Shown one piece after another: positions 23,301 through 35,300 of a stretch of 64,000 nucleotides of DNA; positions within the stretch are counted from its first letter, which is position 1; every line of letters begins with the position of its first letter. Source of the stretch: Ciona intestinalis (lineage: Eukaryota; Chordata; Ascidiacea; Phlebobranchia; Cionidae); NCBI RefSeq assembly GCF_000224145.3, contig NC_020174.2:6307106-6371105 (forward strand), in the 5' to 3' direction. The position numbers and the translations under genes were made by a program. The notes under the pieces were generated by a model that was not told the DNA's origin, did no database searches, and saw nothing but the letters and a program-made list of their open reading frames with translations.

Positions 23301-26300
23301 CCAACAGTCAAAAAGGATCATGGTAAAGTAGTTAAGTGCACGATCAGAAATGTTGCCGGCGAAATGACCAGCTCCGCTGCTCTGTCTGTTGTTAAAAGTA
23401 AGTTTGTTTAAAAACACAATTAGGGCTTTTGTCTTATGATTTTTATTACATTTAAAGAAAAGAAATCAAAGAAATCGTCCGCAAAGACCAAAACTACCAA
23501 AGGCAGCGATAATTATCCGGCTCAAATCTTGAAACCGCTCTCCTCTACGAGGGTAAAGTCAGGCGCCAACACTTCATTTGAATGTTTGGCGTCTGGATTC
23601 CCAATCCCGTCCGTCAACTGGTATTTCAACGGCCAGGAACTTAGTGCAACATCTCCGGGTGTTGAACTGACGTATAAGCCAGATAAACCTCGCAGTGACG
23701 CGATGTGTGCATCACTACACATACGTAAAGCCACATCCGAACATGGTGGTATTTACGAGTGTGTGATCGGCAACGATACAGGGTCGGCAAAGTCGAGCGC
23801 GAACTTGACCGTAATAGACCAAAAGCAACAACTGAAAGAGCCCACAGGTTTTTCTAAGTTGCGGTCATCTGTTTGACATCATACGACATTTCAATTCGAA
23901 TATATATTTATAAACTAAAAGTTTAGGGCCAAGTTATTAATGATTTTTTCACGCTAAACCGAACGCGTTGCACTCAGACCTTTTTTACTGAGATTTTTTG
24001 AACATATATTGTTTAGAATATTCTATATTTGTATAGTCCAGCTACAACAAAGAACTTCATCGTCATCTTCGTTTCTAACATCAATTGCAAATGAACACCG
24101 AAGTAACTTTTTTTTGTATCTCAGGGCTCTTCAAATCTCCAGTGCAAGAGGTGGAAGAACAAGCTGCACAAGAAGGTAAGTCTCATTTGTTCAAATAACT
24201 TCATTTGTTCACAATATTTTCATCCGCTTTCCATTCTATTATCTTAAAGCAAGTAGGCCTGGTTTAAAAGTGTATCAAAAATAAGGCTACCCCAATTCAT
24301 GCAACTGAAAACAACTTTAAACCGCCTACTTGCATTGAGATTAACGTATATTCATCCGCGCGCTCGTTCATTCGCTTTGTTTTCGCCGAAACTTCGCTTC
24401 TCTTACTTCCTTCTTCGCGTATTCTTCGGATTCTTTCTTTTCTTGCAATTTGAGTCACCTGTTCTTCTCTCACCGGTAAGTGGGGTACCCTTATTGTTGT
24501 AAAACGTTGCAATACCAATCCCTTTGAACGCGTTCCAAGTTGTCCCATTCTCGCGTAGAAAAACATTACTCGGTCGATTACGAAGACGACGATTCTTTGC
24601 ACGTAAGAAGCTCAATGACTGGAAGGCAATTTACAATTCAACGAACTGAAGTCAGTAGACTTGTGGGGAACTATATTTGTCAATCTGATATCGACCCAAC
24701 ACTGGCTAACACCCCAATTCTGTCAAGGTAAATATTAACGTCGTATGAAATTTTATAGTATATAGAACAGTCAGCACGTTATATAATTTCTTGGTCAAGC
24801 CAAATTTTAACATTTTCTATTTAAAATCACAGGAATCGCCCGATTAGTGAGTTAGAAGACGATTTAATTCGTCCAGCATTTACACAAAAGACGAAAAGTA
24901 TATCTGTGAATAGATACGATACTGCCAGGTTCCATTGCCGATTCATTGCATCTCCCAGACCTAACGTGGAGTGGCTTCACGCTGACCAACACATAGCCGT
25001 AAGTTATTTAACATACCACATGTGACCTCTGTTCAAAATGACCCAGTCGTGTTATAATCACTGTTCCAATTATGTATCACTTTTTAAAAATGTGTATGAT
25101 CACTGATAACTAAGATTTATTACTGTTCAAAAAATTTTATTCTGTTATAATTTTCAGAAGTCGGATCGTATTGTGAGCACACTCGAGCGAGATCTATATT
25201 CATACGAAGCTCACCTGGATATACATGAGTGCGCACCAAGTGATGCTGGAGACTACAAGATCGTCGTCTCTAACCGAGAAGGCCAAGTCACTTCAACGGC
25301 CCCTTTGGTTGTAACTGAACTTGTTGTTTCTAACGAAGAGAATGAACGCGACGTACGTGGTGAAACGATGTTTAGCCATGATTCAGATCATGAAAGACCA
25401 GCTGGAGTGACGCCCCTGAACTTTTCCGACGAAGAAAGCGTGGATAACAGCAAGACAATGCGTAAAAGTGACACTGCCTCGTTAACCAATACACCAAGGT
25501 TCCCGTTCTCCCCAAGGCGCTATTACGAGCGCAGAGAAGGCAGATCTAGCTTGACAATTGACTCCAGTCGGGGCTCGGAAAATGGCAGCCCGACTAGGCG
25601 ATCTATTTCAAGGTCGTCAGATTTCGAACGATCGCTTTCGTCTCTTTCTTCTGTGTCGTCTATCTCTGGAACGAACGAAACGCAAAGAGAAAGGCTGAGC
25701 TCTATTCTCTCCGACGTAGAAAGCAGCGAATCGAACGAGAGTGTCTCTGGCGATCGTAATGGTTTTCGTTCGAAACTGTCGGAACAAGTGCCCGACTTAT
25801 TTAAAGCAGAAACTCCAGCTTCAGGCGAGATTTCTGTAGATTTACCAGCAGCACCAGAGTGCGCTCGAAGTTCGACGTATGACAGCGGAGTTAGCGAAAT
25901 GGGGACAAACTTGTCAACTAGAACCAGTGCATTGAACGGACGCTCTTCCTCAAAGCGACGACCGCCAACCTTCCTAAAAACTTTACCTTTGAAAGACTTA
26001 ATTATCCAGCAAGGGAACTCGTTATACCTGTCGTGCCAGGTTGACGCCCAACCTAAGGCTAAAGTCGTGTGGATGAAAGACGCCACCAATATTACCGCTT
26101 CTTCAGAATACAACTTTGATGAGGAACAAACGGCGGACAAGTCATCACAAACGTACAAGCTCACATTACATGATATTCAACCGAGACACAGCGGAACATA
26201 CACAGTGTCAGCCTTCAACTTGTATGGTGACTTGTCGTGTCACTCCCATGTCAACGTGCAAAAAACAGGTCAGTTATAATACAGCATGATTTAATATGTC

Positions 26301-29300
26301 CATCTGCAAATATAATGTGCATGATGCTTAAAGTCATGTATGGTGTTTTGTTGTAGAAACACAACCACACTAACATACATATTAACTATAATGCCTTGAC
26401 TTTATCAAACTTTTGTATTTTGAGAAGATGCATGTATTTAGAGTTGGTTTCGCCGTTTTGTTACAAATTCATTAAGTCGTAAGTTCAAAGTAGCCAGAAG
26501 CCCAGACAGTAACATATCAGCATGAAGACGTTCAAGTTTGCATGAATTCCACTTTCACGCATGTCGTTCTATATTTGACGTATGCACGCTTTCCTGCCAC
26601 CAAGGTAAGCAATGTTTGTTTTGTGCTTTGCTTATAAATATGTAATATGACTCGTCACGCGTCTGCATTTCTGACTAAGTTATTATGGCATGCATAATGC
26701 TCGAGTGGACACTTTTGGTGTTATCATAAATATTTTATAATTTCCAACTAAAGTCGATGTAAATATAAAGTAACTCCACAACTCCACCATTTTAATCATT
26801 GCAACTTATAACAATTAATTTCTAAATACATTTTACAGATCTCGACCCGACGTCTCAGATTCCTGATGAATATCTGAACTGGGAGATCGGCGCACTAGAT
26901 CACGGAATCAATAATTCATCAAAAACACTCTTGCGCGTCACTAGAAATAAAGAGTTTTGCCATGAAAGCAACAACAACAACGCCCATCAACCAACGACGC
27001 AAGGTTTTGTCCACGACGCTGTGGTGGGACAGTTTTCCGATGCTGAAAGTGCGACCGAGGTTTCCTGCGATAACCAAACTAAAGAAGTTCTCGACAACGA
27101 TTTTCAAACTCTGAACGATTCCGGTTCAACTGAAAGCACTCTAACTGAAGAAGAAATCTCCACAGATCGTCGTGAAGACAACTTTTCTCTTTCCAGCGAC
27201 GATAACGAGCCTTACTTTACATACGAGCTTCAAAACACAACCGTCCAAGAAGGCGATGAGATTTTCCTCGACTGCAAAATCAACCCCAACCGAAGCGTGC
27301 CAATTATTGAATGGTTTAAAAATTCAAAACCGATTCGAATTCAAGATGGCTGCGCAATCGAATCTGAAGAAAACGGTTGGCAACGACTGAGGATCCGCAA
27401 CTCAAGGTACGTGTATTGCTATTGTTTGATAATTGATATATATTGTACTTTGGGCTAATGTGGGATCATGGCCTACTCAACTCAATACTCAATGTATTGA
27501 GTAGGCCATGGTGGGATACAGTTAGCACCTAAATTTCATATACCCTGATCCTGTTTTTAACATTTAACAACGCTCTTTTAAATTCGTGGTCATGTGATTA
27601 TATGATTCTAAAGATAATTCGTTTTCTACCAAATGAGAGGAGAAAATAAAACGAAAACATGTCCCATCTTACCCCACCCTGCTATGCGTTCATTATGTTT
27701 ATCTAACTTTGGGTATTTTTCCAGGTGGTCGGACGATGAAGGTGTTTACTCATGCCAAGTAGAAACTGTGTATGGCGTCGCGTGTTCCACTGCCGAAGTT
27801 TACGTTGAAATGTCGAAAGAAAAAGTTTTCGAGATACTGAACTACCATGAGCTTAAGAAAGCCGATGATGAACCGAAATCACTCGTACTGGCTCCTCATC
27901 AAGACTTCGAAAGTAAGGAAAATGCATCAGAGGACACGAATGAATGTGAAAGTACAACTGCAACAAAACCTGAAGAAGTCGCCACCAATCTAATAGACGT
28001 AACCGACGATCCAGACGATACAGACGCTTCCAGGCCTGCCTCTACTGATATATGCAACAGGCCAGCTTCTTCAGAAAGCGAAGGCAGGGCCAGCAATACG
28101 CCCGAGTATCAGAACGCCTTCCTCTGCACACAGGAGTTCGTAGCACAACATGAAGAAGAGAATGAAGACGTGGATTTTGATTCAGAATTCGAGACTTATC
28201 AGCGACAAGATTTATCCCCAATATGGGAAGAGGACGAAGATCACGTGTCACGCACCTCATCATCACTTGCAGAGAGTGTGCGTTCGACGCCCGCCCTCGT
28301 CACTCGTGGTTCATTCGATTCTCTTATGTCGTTCGAAGCTCACGAAAAGTTGATATCGTGTATTGATACTCAATGTAAAACAATCTCAGAATCAAATGAT
28401 GAATTTACTGAATATGAATCGGAGTTGGAAAAAGTCTTAATCACTCCCACGCTGTCGAGAGCCGTCAAGCAGCAGTCGCCCGCTATCAATGACGCCTGAT
28501 AACATTACGCAAAGCGAACCTGAGGTGGATGAAGATTTTACAGAATATGAAAATCACAGTCAAAGTGAGGTCCAAACTAAAGGACTCGAGCCGGAGGAAA
28601 ACGAAAGCAAAATAGAATCGAAAGACTTTGACGAAACCGTAAAAGTTACCCATGTGTTGAACGAGGCTGAGTTAGAGAATAAATCAAATCCTGAAGAATC
28701 TGGTGTGGTTGAACCCCCCGTTGTATGTCCTCAACAAGAACCTGAACAAGAATCTGAAACTTCCAGCCAGTACACAGATGATGATAGCGACTCAAGTGAC
28801 ACACTGGAAGAAACTTTCTGCGATTTTCCGTCGTCCACGTACGAGCAAGCCGTTCTTCTAGCTCGGCCTCGAAGCTGTGTCAGCCAGCAGAGTTGCACTG
28901 AATATCATGCAACACATTCGCGGCCGCAAAGTGTGGAGCGTAGCTTACCACTCGGCTCACTTACACCAAGTGCGATGGCTCACCTGATCGAAACCGACAC
29001 CGATAGTGCAGAAGAAGCAGCTAGAACGAAAAGCGCCATGGAAGACGACATTAGAGGATATGATTACAACTTACAAAGGGACGATTCCACTTTCGACCTC
29101 AAGGAACTGATGAAACAGACGAACCGATGCGCTGCTTTTCTATCTCCACAAGCCGACCCCACAAACCCAAAAGAAGAGGGAAATACAGAAGGTCAATTCG
29201 ACATAGAGGACGAAATGATAAACACAACGAAGCCAACAGAAATCTCAAACGACGAAGAACATTACGGCTTGGCTCGTTCAAAAGAAAACATTTCATCCAG

Positions 29301-32300
29301 AATAAACGATAGCGCCTTTGACACGGTGTCTAGCTTTGAAGACGACTTTATGTCTTGTATCTCAGAAGGATCCGCTACTCCCACTGGCCGGTTGTCACCG
29401 TTCGATCCAAACGACTGCTTGTCTGATGCAGGATACACAACTCCTCCCGAAGGAGACGAAGGCGTCGCTCTAAAGTATTTCGAAACTGAAGGTCCCAGCT
29501 CGTGCGAAACTACAACAGGCGAATTGCAACCAATCTCTGACGTGACCTCTCAAGGCACATCAACAGCAACAGGCTACCACACCCCACCGAAGTTTTACTA
29601 CATCATACCACCAAAGTTTCTCGGCAAAAAGTCGGTTCAAGTGTCCGTTTTGCGAGGAGGGACCGCTTTACTTGGGTGTTCGTTGGTTTCGCATCCTGAA
29701 GCGAAGGTTGCTTGGTACAAAGACGGTCGGTTGATGGATATATACGACCGTGTGTCCCAGGAAATCAGTAACGAGCCGCCATTGGATTTGCTAGAAAGCA
29801 ATGGAATGCATGAAACCTCAGATGTGGATTTTTCTCACGTTGATGCCGGGAATTCACCAAGATTGGACGTTCATTACATTCTAAAGATCAATAACGTTGT
29901 TATGAAGGACGAAGGATTATATATTTGCAAAGCTTGGAACGTTGCGGGAGTCGCTACTAGGATTATACGACTCGCTGTGCTGTTGCAAAAAGACTGGAGC
30001 TAAGCTTCAATGAAACTGGACAACTGTTTGTAAATTAAAGAATGCCGTGATGGTTTTATGTTTTATTCACTGTCGCCTTATCTTGCACATAAATTAAAAG
30101 TTTTCTTTTCCCGATAAAATTACCTGTTAAATACGTCGTTAAATTTTACTGCATGCGTATTAAAGCTAATTTAAAATACATTTACGCGTGTTTAAGCAAA
30201 TCCAAAAGAAAAGTACACCACGTGTGTCCTTTCAATTGTGGTTTAATTTTTTTATTGCATTCAGATGTACAGACAGACAGTCAACCGAGGAAATCCAGGT
30301 TTCCAACGATCGTGAGCGGGCAATCAAACTTCCAGCAGCTTCAACAAACCGACGTGTTCATGCAACAACCGTCAATGATGATGAAACGGCCAACAGAGGT
30401 CTCTGTGCGAGGAAAAAGAACCAAACCCGCGTTTAAGCGTCCTCTCCGTGATATAACCGTTGAATTTGGATGCCCGGCAAGATTCGTCGCAGTGGTGACC
30501 GGTCACCCGACCCCGTTAATCACTTGGCAACACTGCGGGAATATTATACAAGACAGTCACCGGTACAGGTACCTTATGGAAGGCAATAAACATAATCTAG
30601 TTTTGCCCAGTGTTGACCACGAAGATGATGGTGTCATTACATGTACAGCAACTAATCAAAGTGGGCAAACTACCAGTACTGCTCGACTGACAGTGGGTCA
30701 GAACTTGAATATTTCTGAACCAGACTCCTACGACGCACCCTTTGAAATGTCTTCCAGCAGTAACGTGACGATTGTCAACAGCATCGAATGTTCTCGAACT
30801 GACGAAATGTACCACTCGGTAGATGGCGCAAGTGATTTGGACTCTGCAACATACAACGCCACAGCCACTGATATGCAATGGACATCTATGAGTGAAAGTT
30901 ACGCTACCACTATGGAGATGTACGAAACAGAAGACTCGCAGACAACGGCAAGCGCCTCAGAAATGACCACTCTATCCATTTCAGAACTCGATTCCACCTT
31001 CAGCAACCAAACTGTCGTATCTCAGAAGACACACACTCAGGCATCGAAACCTACAAAGAAGTCGAAAAAAGTTCGAATCAAGAAAGCGAAGCACACAAGT
31101 ACTGGTCAAGGCAACGTCCTAGACAAGTCCATTGCTGCTGATTGGACTGAGGAAGTTCGGAAACTGATCCGTGAAGAAATTGACGAACGCGAGAAGATGC
31201 ACCAGGTAGTAAGACCCGAACCTGAGATGGTAAATGATAAAGAACTTGAAAAATCGTTGGCTCCTCGGTTTGTGAAGAACATTTCCGACTGCGAAGTTGG
31301 AGTTGGCGAAACTGCTCACTTTGTTTATATACTTCAAGCTGAACCACCTGCAGATATATTGTGGATGAGAAACGGAAGTCCGATTTCACTGGATAAGAAT
31401 AAAGTTGGTGATGGTGTCAACAGCGCTACTGATGGTAATATTGGAATAATTAACGATGAAGGCGCTGGCTGTCTTGTTATAAGCGAATCTGAGCCTCACC
31501 ATAGTGGGATATACGCGTGTGTTGCGTCGAACGAACATGGAAGCACGAAGTGTACAGCGACGCTGTTGGTGACTGGGCATCTTGCACATGTTGATAGAGT
31601 GGAAGAGATCACTATCGAGCAACAGCTTGTTCATCGGGAGTCGCAAACACACGAGTCGCGTATGGATCCAGACGAAGACCGAAAGATCAGAGATGCTTTT
31701 ATGGAGCTGGAAAAAGCGGAGAGGATGCGAACCGTTGCAGATGTTGTGATCGATGAATCTAAAAAAGACGAAGCTGTTGGAAAACCAGAGAAACAAAAGG
31801 TTGAGAAGCCAAAGCGGAAGAAAACGCGCCGAAAAGCCGAGAAGGAATTCAGCAGATTTGGCGACAACGAGACCGGTGAAGGTTTGAGCAATGTAGATAG
31901 TTGCACTCAGCTTGTGTATGCAGTCAGAGTCAGCGAGCACCAGTTCCAGCACGACACTGTTAGAACTCACAGCACTAGATTAGAACTCACTTATTGTTAC
32001 GAAGCACTATTTGTATGGATCAAACCCAGGGCTGCACTGATATTGCACAAACACGCTTTATTTTCTATCGACACGCTTTTCACGTTTCGAAATATGTCTT
32101 ATCGAATCACTCGCACGAATTGCGTTGTACACAGGTCGCTGACAATGCATGTTATCTCACATAATGCCTTTAGAAAAATGTAATTCTAAATCAACAATTT
32201 ACAATTTTATTATTTTACAGAAGAAAAGTTGCAACCGCCAACATTTGAAGAAGAACTCAAAGTCTGCAAAGTTCGACCTGGAGAAACCGTAAGATATTTT

Positions 32301-35300
32301 ACCAATTAGGCGTCTTTAAATGTATATGGTAGATCTTTACCCAAAGCTTTCTTTCAAAACAGGTCAAACTGTCATGTACAGTCTCGGGTTCCTCGCCCAT
32401 TGAAATAACATGGAAAAGAGACGGCAAAGTCATCGAAGCTTCTTCTAGGTGCAAAGTGAACACAAACGACAGCAATCCATCTTTGGAAATACCAGACGTC
32501 TCATTCAGGTATTCTAAAAGTTAACGGGTTCGAGTCTCGATGCGGCTACTATATTGTTGGCGCGTCTTTATATTGACTTACATATGTGGTAACTTGAAAG
32601 CTGGGACGTGATGTGTGAAACAGCACACCGGTGTAATAGTGACTGGCGTTTCCCCGGCACGCGAGTATAACAATTGAAATTCAATCATTTTCATATTGTT
32701 AACTAATTATCTTTCTATTTAGCGACGCTGGCAATTACTCAGTCACAGCGGTCAACCAGTCAGGCTCTGCCAGTTCCACGGCTTCAGTTATCGTTGAAGG
32801 TCGGTAGTGGTTGTGAACCAGTATGTGGAGGAAATGCTTCTGCACGATTTTGCTTGCCGTCACGCTGTTGCGTTTTATTAAACATTTTGTTCGAAATTGA
32901 AATATTTGTTCCCCTGCACATTTTGCGAGTGATATCGACATTCGTTATTATTTTGTTTCTTTTACACTGTGTACATATTTTATAAAGTTATAGTGCATGC
33001 GTGTTTTATGTTACTGCATCAGTTTGCTCACATTCGCACATAAAATATAGAAGCACTGTTAAACGAATGGCGCCCATACTTATTGTGTTTAAAGTACTGA
33101 CATGATGTTACTGTGTTATTTCTTACTTTTATTTTGGGCACGGTTTGTTGTTTATTTTTTGCACTGTAATCATAACATTGTGATAACTTTCAAGTGTTTT
33201 CGCCGCTACCAATTTTGCTTACAATACGAAGCATGACTTTAGCTTTACTATAGCTTGATAATACAACAACCCTAAATGATGTATGTTGTATTACAACCAC
33301 CGTATATATACTTTATAATTCCCTTCTTCTCTTCATCTCTCCTTTAACTTTCTTTCTTTTCGACTCTAAGGAGTCTCTCCTGCTTTCATCGAGAAACCCG
33401 AAGGTGGTACATGCCAACTTGGCGACACCTTTGAGTTCTGCGCTGTCGTTTCGGGAATCCCCGAACCTGATATTTACTGGAAACACAACGTAAGTGACTT
33501 CATTTCAACTTGGTATCAGCCGTGTTTGACAGATAATAGCTATCAGCTATTTTGGTAACACTAAGTTAACTGAAGTACCAGGACTATATCTTGTCGTATA
33601 GCGTATTGTTGTGTATGTAGCATACATCTTATTTAAGCCTGTCTATCGACGTCAAACTCCTGTCAACACCTTTCCGAGTTCACACAACGATTATCCGGGA
33701 TTATGCCGGCATGAGAGTGTGACGTCACACCCTCTCCTATTGTAATTATCGCCCTGTCATGTCACAACGTCATCACCTACGCTGCTTGTGCGGCAGCTGC
33801 TTGCGCCTAGCGTTACATAAAAGCCGAGTACAGTCGTCGTAACTTCACATTCATCTGTAGGGTGCTCCAGTAAGAGACGACAACCAGCGAACCATCACAA
33901 GTGAGACAGGGGGACAGTATCTTCTTGAGGTTAAAGACCTTGCGTTAGTGGACGCTGGGAAATACGAGTGCGTAGCCGAGAACGAAGCAGGACAAGCTTC
34001 ATCGACGGTTACTCTCGTTGTTGAAGGTACCTGAACGACTTGTATAGCTAGCATAGTCATGATCGACACAGCGGCAAAATATTCACCCACAAGTTGTATA
34101 TACGTGGTAACTTGTAAGCGGGCACTGCATGCAAGAGAACAGTCCTGTTTTAACGAGTATCACTACTTAACATCTGGAGGTCCATAAGATCATAATGCGT
34201 TTCAATTTGTAGAAGCGACGTTGGTTGATACGCTTCGAAGTATGGAGTCTAAAAAAGACGTGGCGCAGACAAGCGCTAACATAAAGTTCGTTGAGGAACC
34301 GAAAAGTCAAGATGCCGCAACAGGTATAACGTCTTTCTATGAACACAAAGAGTATATTCCTTATGTTGGGCAATTCTAATCATTTGGAATCCATAGGCGA
34401 CACCGTGACTTTCACCGCGATCGTTGAAGGCAATCCCGAACCCGTAGTTAAGTGGAACAAAGGTAAGTGGAGACAGATCAAGAACTACGGGCGGGTGAAG
34501 ATTGCTCACGATAAAGAAACAAACAAACATACCCTCACGATGTCAACGCTTGACAAACCCGACACTGGAATGTACAGGTATGATATAGTTGCTGGTATGG
34601 TTATGTTTATTGATGCAAGTCTAACTTCTGGTATTCCTCAGATGCATTGCGAGTAACGCATCTGGCGAAGTTTCAGTTCAGTTTGACTTGAGGGTGACCG
34701 AACAACTTGTTTCAGAAAAAATGGATAAAGCGGAACTTAAAAAGTAAGTTGCAACGCCTTCAGATATACGGAGTCGTAGTACAATGTACGCATAAACTGA
34801 ACATTAAAATGCAGGCCCGCGCAAAAAGAAGAACAAAAAATTGACGTTGCGACAATTTCGGATCTTCTCAAAGAAGTAGACCCGAAAGAATACGAGAAAT
34901 ATGCGAGACATTACGGCATCACTGACTACAGACAGCTTCTTTCACGATACGAGGAGCTTCGATCTAAAGAGCCAAAGGTTTGTTATGTAAATATTTCACG
35001 ATATGCTTCCAATATGTATATTCACCCACGAAGCTACAAAGGTGGTAACTCTTAAGCGGGCACGAGGTGTATGACACACAAAGATAAATAAGCTACAGAC
35101 ATTCAACGTAATTACCAAGTTGTATTTGAATTACCAGGACGTGGAAGCTGAAGCCGAAGAAGTCGGTGCCCTGTACAGACTCATGGAACGCAGTTTGTCG
35201 ATTGACCAGCCCGTAGAGGTGGTGTCAGACCTGCAGGATGTGGCTGTAAGAAAGGGACGCGATGCTCGCTTTACTACTGAACTAAACATCAAAGTACCGG

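Larger units (their letters stand above)
27407..27724. other. Intron carrying a MITE-like copy and a hairpin
   Basis: 318-bp intron between the two halves of an Ig; most of it is a MITE-like element (27456-27690) with a perfect inverted repeat at its left end. Confidence 0.7.

Noticed and set aside
17926..23311. Repeated minus-strand frames through the giant exon
   Set aside because: They repeat every 345 bp because the coding repeat does, and read as the reverse of the Lys/Glu/Thr-rich frame.
25523..26164. 213-codon open frame on the minus strand
   Set aside because: It mirrors the Ser/Arg-rich exon 25158-26268, whose plus-strand frame has Ig domains and splice sites. The minus frame has no domain and arises from low-complexity codons.
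28499..28560. Tiny intron that would repair the frame break
   Set aside because: No GT-AG pair with acceptable consensus and an intron length that fixes the frame lies across 28441-28541; the ATTTTACAG at 28541 has no donor partner.
31386..31970. 194-codon open frame on the minus strand
   Set aside because: Antisense of an Ig-containing plus-strand exon; hydrophobic Leu/Phe/Ser-rich translation without features.
31882..32183. 100-codon extension of the frame of exon 30265-31881
   Set aside because: Translation loses all similarity to the gene after about 31881, two phase 1 donors are present there, and the next acceptor fits phase 1.
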